DNA from: Colivivens sp963594655
GTDB taxonomy: Bacteria; Bacteroidota; Bacteroidia; Bacteroidales; Bacteroidaceae
Assembly: GCA_963594655.1 (NCBI GenBank)
Contig: CAVBFD010000005.1
Coordinates: forward strand, 11,644-75,643
Length of the DNA stretch: 64,000 nt
Reading direction: 5' to 3'
Position numbers and translations under genes: made by a program. Under the pieces are notes generated by a model. That model did no database searches, was not told the DNA's origin, and saw only the letters and a list, made by a program, of their open reading frames with translations. Positions 1 through 8,876 of this stretch are shown here, piece after piece (position 1 is the stretch's first letter; each line of letters opens with the position of its first letter).

Positions 1-968
<968 letters not shown>

Positions 969-1024
969 GCCAAAGACATAAAGTAAGCCGCAAGGCAGGG
1001 GCATCCGTATGCCCCGGATAAGGA

Positions 1025-1066
1025 AAGGCAGACCTGTCTCAATGCAGGTCTGCCTTCTGTTTTGTT
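1025..1066 (+). terminator. Rho-independent terminator of groEL
   Basis: A 12-bp perfect stem (AAGGCAGACCTG at 1025-1036 with its complement at 1045-1056, 8-nt loop) is followed by a T-rich tract CTGTTTTGTT. It lies 57 bp after the groEL stop. A second small hairpin (GGGGCAT/ATGCCCC) sits just upstream at about 1000-1017. Confidence 0.85.
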
Positions 1067-1113
1067 ATAACGAGTTGTCAGTTGACAGCGAGGGGTAAGT
1101 AACGTGTAAAAAA

Positions 1114-1368
1114 GGTTCTTCCGCTTTTCGAGTTGGTAAGACTACGTAATCGTAATAATTCAGTTCACTACGTGTGGCACTCTGAGTGAAACCTCGGGCT
1201 GAAAGCCCATAAAGCTCCTAGCCCAGGGTGTCGCTTCGCTTGCCCTGAGCTAGGAGCAGTCTGCCCCTTCGGGGCGCCATGTCCTAAATGGATCACTGAT
1301 ACTCAAAACTAAGAGCAGCTCAGTAGTTGCCATTGCGCAATTTTACCAACTAGAAAAGCGGAAGAACC
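1114..1368 (+). repeat. Interspersed inverted-repeat-bounded element, copy A
   Basis: A 255-bp element bounded by about 28-bp terminal inverted repeats (outer bases GGTTCTTCCGCTTTTC, mirrored as GAAAAGCGGAAGAACC). Inside are three nested palindromes: GGGCT-gaa-AGCCC, a CCCAGGG...CCCTGAG stem within a longer CTCCTAG/CTAGGAG stem, and GCCCC-ttc-GGGGC. No open reading frame is present. Related copies lie at 20292-20548 and from 63885 (opposite orientation), 62227-62621 (same orientation, enlarged) and 38741-38878 (decayed). It abuts the A-tract of the neighbouring terminator. It resembles a MITE or REP-type element; no transposase is in the window. Confidence 0.9.
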
Positions 1369-1369
1369 C

Positions 1370-1402
1370 AAAAAAGGGACATCATAATCACTATGATGTC
1401 CC
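1370..1402 (-). terminator. Rho-independent terminator of the GH5-GH43 gene
   Basis: Read on the minus strand, a perfect 10-bp stem (GGGACATCAT with ATGATGTCCC, at 1376-1385 and 1393-1402) is followed by six Ts (A-run 1370-1375). It lies 28 bp past the stop of the gene. Repeat copy A begins one base beyond the T-tract. Confidence 0.85.
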
Positions 1403-1430
1403 CACACTTGAACCTAACTAATATAACTAA

Positions 1431-4400
1431 CTACTTAACTAAAATCTTCTTTACCGTTCCATCGCTCATGCGGACAATGTTGACTCCCTTAGTGTAACCG
1501 TTGGGAAGTTCACGTCCCGTGAGGTCGTATACCCCGCTCACTGTCTTCGTGTCGCTGTCGGAAGAGAACAGTTCCTCTATTCCGTCGACAGGATTCTCTC
1601 CGTCCATGCTGAGGTAAACCGACTTGATGTATATCGCGCTTGTGCCGTCAGTCCAGAAACCTGCCTTGTAGATTTGTGAAGGATCGATGGTCCTGCCGTT
1701 CGGTGTCACAAGGTTGTGCAGGTCGATGACCGCTGTCACATTCTTCTTCATATCCAGCAGATAGCAGTCGGACCAGTAGTTGGTCGAGTCGAACAGGCGG
1801 AACGAAGGCTGTGCCGTTGACGCGCGCTTGAGTTTCACTACTATGTAGTTGTATGCGGAGAAATCCACACCTCCACTGTACTCCCAACCGCCGAAGCCAT
1901 ACTGGCTGGTCTTGAGTGACGCGCTCTTCTCCACGAACGTGCCTGAACCGTATATGGACGGGTTAAGAGCGTCGCTTGACATCGGGAAGTAGGATACCGT
2001 GACACTGAATGAGACGGTCTTGGTGTTGCCGAAATGGTCGGTGTAAGTGGCTGTCACTTCTGTCTCCCCTTCCTTCTGCGCGATGAGTCTGCCGCCCACC
2101 ACCTGAGCTATCTCCGCATTGGAATAGGTGTACGCACAGTTGGACGCGACGTTACTCTCCAGACCTGACACTGATGTGCTGATGATGTCAAGAGACTTGG
2201 CACTGCCGGGAATCATGGCGTATTTGGTCTTCTCAAGACTGAGGTCAGTCATGGTGAGGTCGTCCGTTGTGTATGTGTGCAGGACACCTGGCCCGAAGAA
2301 GCCCTCCTCTGAGAACGCCGGTTCAGTTGAGAACCAGTCGATGTCCACATAACCTCCAAGCTGTTTTGTAGCGTAATTGAAGATGAAGAACCTGTTGCCC
2401 ACGAACACGCTCAGGGTATAGCCCATAGTCATCTCGCCACCGAACTGGGTGTACTTACTGTTGTCGAGGCTATAATAGAATGTAGCCTTGTTCGTTCCGT
2501 AGTTGACCACCGCGCGCAGGTAGACTGTATCGCTCTGAATCTCATCACCCAGTTGTTCCGTCTGAGTTCCCCTCAGTGTGGTCTGGTGCAGGTAGTACAA
2601 GTAACGCTTGCCTTCAATCTGCTTGATTCCGATATAAGCGTACGGCTCCTGGAAAACAGCGAGACCAGCTATGTCACCGTCCTGCATGTTGCCTACCGCC
2701 ATCTTTATCGTTCCATAGGAATTCATGTACTTGTTGCTGGCAGTTCCCACGGGACTGTAACCGAGGATACGCTGGGAGAGACTGTTGCGCGCTGTCTGGA
2801 GCGAGTCGGTAATGGATACCGTGTGCAGTCTCAGGAAACCGGGGTTCTCGAACAGACTCCAACTGCCGTTGTCGGGGTTATGGTTCCATTCCCACTGCAA
2901 TCCCAGTGTCGGTTCGGTAAAGGTGTCGTTGGTGTCGAGGTAAGTGCGCGGATAAGTCTGTCCCACATTCGGTTTTGGATAAGCCTTGCCACCGGCGCTC
3001 ACGTCAATGCCGTTGTTGCCGATGATTGGCCATCCGTCCTCCCACACTACCGGTTCCAGATAAGGGATACGTCCGATGGCTCCGGCATCCTTGAACAGCA
3101 GAGTCCACCACTCGCCTGTCTGTGTCTCTATCAACGCACCCTGGTGGATGTGTTGTTTCTCGAAGACACGTCCTTCATGCTCCACGTACGGTCCCATCGG
3201 AGATGTTGACCGGAAGATGGTCTGACTACCCTCCGTGCCACCGTAAGTGGCATAGATATAGTAGTAGTCGCCTATATGATACATGTGGCAGCCTTCCAGA
3301 CCGTTGCCAAGTGAAAGCACACGGGTTGACCCGAGATTGTTGAAGTTACGGTCGAGCTTGTTCACATAGATGTCGCCGATGCCGCACGCCACATACACGT
3401 TGCCGTCGCCCTCATCGTCGAACAACCAGCCGGAGTCATAGTAATGATCCTTCATCTTGGTCATTGTCCATGTACCCTCAGGGTCGGTAGTCGTAAGCAT
3501 TATATTCTGTGTTCCGTCCACACCGCTCCTGCCGTAGCAGATGAAGTAGAGGTAGAACTTACCCTTTGAGTAGTTGAGGGAAGCGGCCCACTGTCCCTGT
3601 GAGTAATGGTCAGCGCCCGTCAGGTTGTACGCCTTGTTGTCGTCAACCTGCTGCAACGGATTGGCGCAGTACTCCCAGTTCACCAAGTCCTTTGACTTGA
3701 GGATGGTGGCTCCGGGGAAGTAGAACATGGTGGTTGTCGCCATGTAATAGGTGTCGCCCACACGGATGACATCGATGTCAGGGAAGTCGCCGTTGATTAC
3801 CGGGTTGATGTAAGTGCCGTTGCCAAGGTCGGAGGTCCACTGACGGGTGTATGCCATATAAGGACGTGTGTCTGTGTTCCAGTCCTTGTACCAGTCGAAG
3901 CAAGCCTGTCCGCAGCATTCCTCGTTGCCGCCGAACGCCACGACAGCCTTAGCCGGACTGCTGGCGATGGACTTGTCGATGTCGATGTACGACCCTGTAC
4001 TGGTAAGGGTCATGCCTATGTTTCCGTAATAGTCATGCACTGCCTTCCATGCCTTGCCCCACTTGGAGGTGGAGGCGGTAGCCCATGTACCCCAGTTGGC
4101 CGGCACCCAAGTGCCTGACTCGTTATAGTGTCCCTCTCCTTCCTTCTCTGGACTCCAGTCAATCTCGGTCACCATGACAGGATTGGTATTTACCACCGGC
4201 ACCTGCTTGCCGAACTGGTTGATGAATGACTGATGGTCGCAGCTGGCATCGCTCGCGCCGTACCATCCGTTGTACACGTGTACCGCATAGCCGATGTTAT
4301 AGCCGGTGATGGGATAGGTCTCATATCCCTGGTAGCCTGACTGCCATCCTGAACCCGGAACCCAGATGATACCGGTAAAGCCGTTTTCCCTTATCTTGTC

Positions 4401-5087
4401 GACAATCGGCTGGAAGAAGTCATGCAAAGCCCTTGCGGACGACTGTCCGTTCTCGTCGTGTACAGTAACAGGCTCGTTGGCCAACTCGATGGAAATCTGA
4501 CCTGAGTACTTGAGGATACTGTCGTTCTTGGTCACGGTGTCCCACACCTTCATCAGATATTCCTGGTAATAGTCGCCCACCTGTATGGTTCCGGGACAGA
4601 CACCCGGCGGACGCATGATGATGTACAGTCCATGACGCATACCGTAGCTTGCTATCCTATAGTATAAGGTCTTCATGTATTTGGTGAGACGCGCGTTGCT
4701 GAAACGGCTGATGTCCGCCTCACCGCTTTCCTTGCCGTCGGAAGTAAGACTCGGGTCGTTTGTCCAGCACGGATCGAGATGCAGACGGAAGGCATTGCAG
4801 TATGCCCCGTTGGTCGTGTCGGTGATGGCGGTGAACAACTTGTTGAAATATGACAGGCAAGAACCCACGGACGAGTCCGAGCATGAATTGCCCCAACGGC
4901 CACCGTTGAAGTAGGGGTTTGGCGTATCCATCACACCATGCAGTCTGACGATGTTGCCGTTGGCGTCCTTCAGATACTTTCCGTCGACATGCAACGGAGG
5001 AAGGTTACCGAAAGTCTTGTTCTGCGCGATACTGCCAGTTGACGTGGCAAGCAGTAGAACCAGCATTATTAGTATATTCCGTCTCAT
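1431..5087 (-). CDS. Secreted bifunctional glycoside hydrolase, GH5-GH43 fusion
   Basis: A 1218-residue protein. A signal peptide (MRRNILIMLVLLLATSTGSIAQ region) starts at 5087; an earlier in-frame ATG at 5252 lies upstream of the promoter box and would bury the signal. Residues about 25-400 form a GH5-like TIM barrel with the acid/base motif ELANEP (Glu205) and nucleophile VTEID (Glu308). Residues about 425-750 form a GH43 five-bladed propeller with GDFPDIDVIRVGD (Asp437) and LEGCHMYHIGD (Glu598). A beta-sandwich, a Big-like segment, a possible carbohydrate-binding module and a short C-terminal tail resembling a type IX sorting signal follow. It probably cleaves a beta-linked backbone while removing xylosyl or arabinosyl units from hemicellulose outside the cell; exact specificity is not readable. 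Promoter 5112-5119; own terminator. Confidence 0.88.
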   Translation of the reverse strand: MRRNILIMLVLLLATSTGSIAQNKTFGNLPPLHVDGKYLKDANGNIVRLHGVMDTPNPYFNGGRWGNSCSDSSVGSCLSYFNKLFTAITDTTNGAYCNAFRLHLDPCWTNDPSLTSDGKESGEADISRFSNARLTKYMKTLYYRIASYGMRHGLYIIMRPPGVCPGTIQVGDYYQEYLMKVWDTVTKNDSILKYSGQISIELANEPVTVHDENGQSSARALHDFFQPIVDKIRENGFTGIIWVPGSGWQSGYQGYETYPITGYNIGYAVHVYNGWYGASDASCDHQSFINQFGKQVPVVNTNPVMVTEIDWSPEKEGEGHYNESGTWVPANWGTWATASTSKWGKAWKAVHDYYGNIGMTLTSTGSYIDIDKSIASSPAKAVVAFGGNEECCGQACFDWYKDWNTDTRPYMAYTRQWTSDLGNGTYINPVINGDFPDIDVIRVGDTYYMATTTMFYFPGATILKSKDLVNWEYCANPLQQVDDNKAYNLTGADHYSQGQWAASLNYSKGKFYLYFICYGRSGVDGTQNIMLTTTDPEGTWTMTKMKDHYYDSGWLFDDEGDGNVYVACGIGDIYVNKLDRNFNNLGSTRVLSLGNGLEGCHMYHIGDYYYIYATYGGTEGSQTIFRSTSPMGPYVEHEGRVFEKQHIHQGALIETQTGEWWTLLFKDAGAIGRIPYLEPVVWEDGWPIIGNNGIDVSAGGKAYPKPNVGQTYPRTYLDTNDTFTEPTLGLQWEWNHNPDNGSWSLFENPGFLRLHTVSITDSLQTARNSLSQRILGYSPVGTASNKYMNSYGTIKMAVGNMQDGDIAGLAVFQEPYAYIGIKQIEGKRYLYYLHQTTLRGTQTEQLGDEIQSDTVYLRAVVNYGTNKATFYYSLDNSKYTQFGGEMTMGYTLSVFVGNRFFIFNYATKQLGGYVDIDWFSTEPAFSEEGFFGPGVLHTYTTDDLTMTDLSLEKTKYAMIPGSAKSLDIISTSVSGLESNVASNCAYTYSNAEIAQVVGGRLIAQKEGETEVTATYTDHFGNTKTVSFSVTVSYFPMSSDALNPSIYGSGTFVEKSASLKTSQYGFGGWEYSGGVDFSAYNYIVVKLKRASTAQPSFRLFDSTNYWSDCYLLDMKKNVTAVIDLHNLVTPNGRTIDPSQIYKAGFWTDGTSAIYIKSVYLSMDGENPVDGIEELFSSDSDTKTVSGVYDLTGRELPNGYTKGVNIVRMSDGTVKKILVK

Positions 5088-5111
5088 AGATTGTAATTTT
5101 GATTTGCGGTG

Positions 5112-5119
5112 CAAAGTTA
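5112..5119 (-). promoter_or_regulatory. -7 promoter box of the GH5-GH43 gene
   Basis: On the minus strand TAACTTTG matches the Bacteroidetes -7 consensus TAnnTTTG and ends 24 bases before the ATG at 5087. It excludes the upstream in-frame ATG at 5252 as a start. I do not see a convincing TTTG at -33. Confidence 0.65.
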
Positions 5120-5216
5120 GACATATCCATATTCCCATGTTGTAATATATGAACATAAAGTTTTTAGAAAAGAAACAACATGGGGTTACACCCACGTCTG
5201 GGGCATCCAGGTGCAT

Positions 5217-5253
5217 TAAAAAAGATGTCCCGGGTGATTTCACCCGGGACATC
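5217..5253 (-). terminator. Rho-independent terminator of the 1117-residue secreted protein gene
   Basis: A 13-bp perfect stem (GATGTCCCGGGTG at 5224-5236, complement 5241-5253, 4-nt loop ATTT) is followed on the minus strand by a run of six Ts (5218-5223). It lies 28 bp beyond the stop at 5281. Confidence 0.9.
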
Positions 5254-5280
5254 CGTCATGTTTACCGTTGTCTCAACTTA

Positions 5281-8200
5281 TCACTTAACAAGATACTTCT
5301 TGCCGTTGATTATGTTGATACCCTTCTGCAGAACTGACAACTTCTGTCCTGCCACGTTGTAGATAGCGCCGTCGCCTTTAGACTCCTGGTCAACCTCATG
5401 GATTGCATCCGGAGCTTCAGTACCGAGGTAATAGAGCTTGAAGTTATCGAAGATACACCAGTCGTTGCTGATTGTAGTGGCCTTGCGGATACCCAGCGTC
5501 AGATCCTCACCTTCCTCAAGCATGATAGCCTCCTCATTGTGGTAGCATGTCGGGTTCTTGGTGAAGCAGTGGTATGCGCCGGTCATAGAGTTAGGATAGT
5601 AGTAAATGGTTCCTGCCTCGTCCACCTCAGCGTCGAACGGATAACCGTGAGCCTTTACAGACTCAATCTCGCCAGTCTCTGTGTATACTGTATCGTTGTA
5701 GTACTGCCAGATAGTGTCTTTTTCAACTATCTCGTTGCCGTTCTCATCGTAAACGATGTCACCGTTTTCATCCACGAGGACGTCACCGTCCACGATACTA
5801 CCTACCATTTTTGTGAATGAAGGCTCTTCGAACAGTTCACTTGCGATTGAAGTGATGTATGAGAAACGCTCTGCACTGTTTGACCTTACATAAAGCTCAA
5901 CGTTCTTGTTCTCCCAGAGTTCCACGTCAGCAGCTGCGGCGTACCACCAGTTGTAGTATGAGCCCTCATTGACATTACCCACGTTACCGTCACGGTAGAA
6001 TGCCTGGACAGTAACCTTGTAGCATCCTGCCGGCAGTGCCACTACAGTCTGTGAGTAGTCGAAGTTCTCGTTCCAGCGTTCTGCGTTCTGCAGGTTCTTG
6101 TCGACAACCATGTTGTTCTGAGCGTCAGTCCAACCGTTCTTGCCGTCGGAGAAGTCAGGGTTGGTGAGAAGTGCAGTGACATCAACAGGTGAGTCAACAG
6201 TAGCCTTGTCGATTCCGAGATCTGCGAGAATCTTTGCGTTCTTGGCCTTCATGACATCCTTGTAAGCAGCCTTGAGTTCTGCCATACATGCATCGACTGC
6301 CTCTTGTGTGACAGTGGTCATCAGACTTTCGTACTGCTTGTTGATGACGGTAGCTATTGAAGGATAAACATCCGCATACGCACCGATTTCAGCGCTGTAT
6401 GAGAAGTAAGCGGCGAGAGAGTTGAAGAGTTCTGTTGCCTTCTGGGCAGTCTTGTAAGTGTCAGTCTCGTTAGAACCAATTTCACTTACCTCATTGAACA
6501 GAACATCATAGATTGCATATTCAGAGCTTTCGCTATCATAAGCGCCCTGCGCTACAACGATGTCGTTCACAATATTCCAAGAGTTGATGTAATTGTATGC
6601 GGCGTTGATGTATTCAGTAGTAGAGCTTACTACGTCAAGAGCGTTGAGATAAGCGTCGAATCCTTGTATCGGCATCACGATTGCGCCGAGCATTGAATCC
6701 ACCGCAACCACGTCGCCAGGGAACGAGAGCCTCTCTTCGGCGAGAGCCCTAACCTCGTCGAGCTTAACCTGAACCATTGCAGAGAAGTTCGGTTCACTTC
6801 CATAATAATAGAGGTGGAAACCGGTTGCGGCATAGAAACAGTCTGTGCGAACACCGACTGAAGCCACACCACCTGTCACCTGCATCATACCTGTTGAGAG
6901 AGTCTGCCAACCGCTACGGCTGTTGCCCCACCAGCCAGTGTACTTCTTTGTGAACTGGGCCTTCTCCATCTTGTCACCGCATGAGATGAATGCGTACTGG
7001 CCCTCGGAAACATCATTACCTGCATTCACGTACATTGCGCTCATTGAGTAGAATCCGTCTGGCAGACCAGTAAGAGTCTGGTGTACGCCAGTGTAACCGG
7101 TTACGACAGAACCACTCCACTGTTGAATGGCTGTGTAACCCTGGGTGAACAGCGGCTTTTCCAAAGAAGCGATCCATCCGCTTGTCACCTTCATGTCCTT
7201 AACCCACTCGTTGTTGGTCTCTGTGCTGTAGAACACCACCTTGTCGGAAAGGGCGTAACGACTGTTGGCTTCGTCATCTACAGTAGGGTCTTTCTCCCAA
7301 GCCTTGTTGTCGCCGAACCATGCAGACTCGATATCGTCAGCATATCTGTACTGCTGCAGATCAGCGTTCCATGTAGGATTGTACTCCTCGTTACAGAACC
7401 AACGGTTCTTGATGGCTGCGGAGAAGTCGTACACTCCGTTGTCGTCAGCGCCGGCTGACATAAGGTAGGTCACACGCGCGCTGACCAGTGCGTTCATTGT
7501 GTCTGTGTATGTGGCAGGATCTGTTATAGTTGGGTCGCTTCCATTACCGTCGTCAATCACACTCTGTGCGGCAGCGATGGCAGCCTTGAAGGCGTCAAGA
7601 CCAGCGTATGACGTAAGCTCTGAAAGAGATGTCATGGAACCGATGAGTCCACTGATGGTCTCAGCGTCATTGAAGTAAGCCAAGTACTCGGCATACATGC
7701 TGTTGGCTGTCTCTGTAGCCTTTTTGATACTCTCGGCATCCGTGTCATCATAGTCAAGTTCCATCATCGCGTCGTCAAGAAGCACAGAGAGCGCACCGTA
7801 CTTCTTCGAGATATTGTCACGCAACTGCTCGAGTGCCGCCTCAGCCTTGTTGTATTCCTCCTGGGCAAGCTCAATCTCTACAGCGTCACCGGAATTACCG
7901 TCGTAGATGATCTGGAAATTAGTATAGAGTACCCACTCACTGTCGATATACTCACCTGGACGACGGATACCGAGCTTTACGTAGCTGTCTTCCTTGACAA
8001 CCACCTTGACCTCGTTCCAGAACGCGTTCAAATCGAAGTATGCGCGCGCTCCAGCCATTGAGTTTGGAGCGTAGTAAGTAACGTCCTCGAACGTGTACTT
8101 GGAGTCCGATGACCACTCAGTACTTCCGTCATCGTTGATTTTCTCATAGATTATGTGGTCAACCTCCTCTGACCAGTTGGATCGGAGGGCCTTCTGGCGA

Positions 8201-8634
8201 CTTGACTGTACGGTGAAAGCAGCGATGCTGTCATTTCCGTATTGGTCTTGGGCCATAGTGTCAACTGTAATTACATCCGCATAGAGGTAAGCGTAAGCGT
8301 CCTGAGCGGTATTGTTGAAGTAGAGTTTTGCGGCAGCGCTCTGTCCACCGTAGCGGTGGAACGCCTGCGCACGCAGGGTGTAGACACCTGCGGGAAGATA
8401 AACAAACTGGTAACGGTCAATGTCGGATACACAGAAGTTCTCCCATTCATTGCTGTTATAAGCGGCACTCGTACCCAACCAATAACCACCGTCATTGGTA
8501 GTACCGTCATAATCACCCCAGTCAAGCTGACTGGACACGTCGTCACCTTCCTTCCATCCGGAGGTGTCGATCTGCGCATTGACAGTCATGGCTCCCGCCA
8601 CAAACATCAACACTGAAAGTAATTTTTTCATCAT
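5281..8634 (-). CDS. Large secreted multi-module protein, putative glycan-binding, unknown function
   Basis: 1117 residues with a clear signal peptide (MMKKLLSVLMFVAGAMTVNA). I do not recognise a catalytic family. Three regions share a beta-sandwich signature: about 55-250 (YLPAGVYTLRAQAFHRY), about 490-620 (LPDGFYSMSAMYVNAG, ending ATGFHLYYYG) and about 850-1080 (LPAGCYKVTVQAFYRDG, ending WCIFDNFKLYYLG). Between them lie Ala/Asp-rich helical stretches like FIVAR spacers. The C-terminus (YNVAGQKLSVLQKG...NGKKYLVK) resembles a short type IX sorting signal. It is probably a cell-surface or released carbohydrate-binding protein. It sits between the GH5-GH43 gene and the divergent regulator, suggesting shared control. 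An enzyme of an unrecognised family is possible. Confidence 0.75.
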   Translation of the reverse strand: MMKKLLSVLMFVAGAMTVNAQIDTSGWKEGDDVSSQLDWGDYDGTTNDGGYWLGTSAAYNSNEWENFCVSDIDRYQFVYLPAGVYTLRAQAFHRYGGQSAAAKLYFNNTAQDAYAYLYADVITVDTMAQDQYGNDSIAAFTVQSSRQKALRSNWSEEVDHIIYEKINDDGSTEWSSDSKYTFEDVTYYAPNSMAGARAYFDLNAFWNEVKVVVKEDSYVKLGIRRPGEYIDSEWVLYTNFQIIYDGNSGDAVEIELAQEEYNKAEAALEQLRDNISKKYGALSVLLDDAMMELDYDDTDAESIKKATETANSMYAEYLAYFNDAETISGLIGSMTSLSELTSYAGLDAFKAAIAAAQSVIDDGNGSDPTITDPATYTDTMNALVSARVTYLMSAGADDNGVYDFSAAIKNRWFCNEEYNPTWNADLQQYRYADDIESAWFGDNKAWEKDPTVDDEANSRYALSDKVVFYSTETNNEWVKDMKVTSGWIASLEKPLFTQGYTAIQQWSGSVVTGYTGVHQTLTGLPDGFYSMSAMYVNAGNDVSEGQYAFISCGDKMEKAQFTKKYTGWWGNSRSGWQTLSTGMMQVTGGVASVGVRTDCFYAATGFHLYYYGSEPNFSAMVQVKLDEVRALAEERLSFPGDVVAVDSMLGAIVMPIQGFDAYLNALDVVSSTTEYINAAYNYINSWNIVNDIVVAQGAYDSESSEYAIYDVLFNEVSEIGSNETDTYKTAQKATELFNSLAAYFSYSAEIGAYADVYPSIATVINKQYESLMTTVTQEAVDACMAELKAAYKDVMKAKNAKILADLGIDKATVDSPVDVTALLTNPDFSDGKNGWTDAQNNMVVDKNLQNAERWNENFDYSQTVVALPAGCYKVTVQAFYRDGNVGNVNEGSYYNWWYAAAADVELWENKNVELYVRSNSAERFSYITSIASELFEEPSFTKMVGSIVDGDVLVDENGDIVYDENGNEIVEKDTIWQYYNDTVYTETGEIESVKAHGYPFDAEVDEAGTIYYYPNSMTGAYHCFTKNPTCYHNEEAIMLEEGEDLTLGIRKATTISNDWCIFDNFKLYYLGTEAPDAIHEVDQESKGDGAIYNVAGQKLSVLQKGINIINGKKYLVK

Positions 8635-8683
8635 AAATTTAGTTGTTTAAAAAAGTTGTTTCAATAATAGCATTTTGCGACGG

Positions 8684-8691
8684 CAAAGTAA
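8684..8691 (-). promoter_or_regulatory. Probable -7 box of the 1117-residue protein gene
   Basis: On the minus strand TTACTTTG matches TAnnTTTG at all but one position and ends about 50 bases before the ATG at 8634. No clear -33 TTTG is visible. Weak support. Confidence 0.4.
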
Positions 8692-8788
8692 CAGCTTCTA
8701 TCTATAACCCTCTTGAACCCTTGATTTCTTTTCTTGCAAATTGGTTACATCGACAAAAATTCCGGTGAAAAACCCACCTTGCACAAGC

Positions 8789-8814
8789 GTCCGCCGCAAT
8801 TTAGCGGTTCGGAC
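8789..8814. promoter_or_regulatory. Imperfect palindrome between divergent promoters, candidate operator
   Basis: GTCCG-CCGC (8789-8797) is mirrored as GCGG-tt-CGGAC (8804-8814) around a 6-base AT-rich centre. It lies between the promoter of the secreted protein gene and the -7 box of the regulator (8841-8848). A binding site for the regulator's AraC-type domain is an inference. Confidence 0.4.
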
Positions 8815-8840
8815 ACTGAACGACATTGCCGAAAAAAGGT

Positions 8841-8848
8841 TATCTTTG
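8841..8848 (+). promoter_or_regulatory. -7 promoter box of the hybrid two-component regulator
   Basis: TATCTTTG fits TAnnTTTG and ends 28 bases before the ATG at 8877. Transcription would start near 8853-8856, which rules out the in-frame ATG at 8826. Confidence 0.65.
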
Positions 8849-8876
8849 CAATCGATTAAAGAGAAAGGTACACATC

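Larger units (their letters stand above)
969..1430. other. Intergenic region holding two terminators and repeat copy A
   Basis: The 462-bp gap between the convergent groEL and GH5-GH43 genes holds the groEL terminator (1025-1066), repeat copy A (1114-1368) and the GH5-GH43 terminator (1370-1402). I see no coding sequence here. Confidence 0.8.

Noticed and set aside
5088..5252. N-terminal extension of the GH5-GH43 protein
   Set aside because: It would precede the signal peptide and cross the -7 box at 5112-5119.
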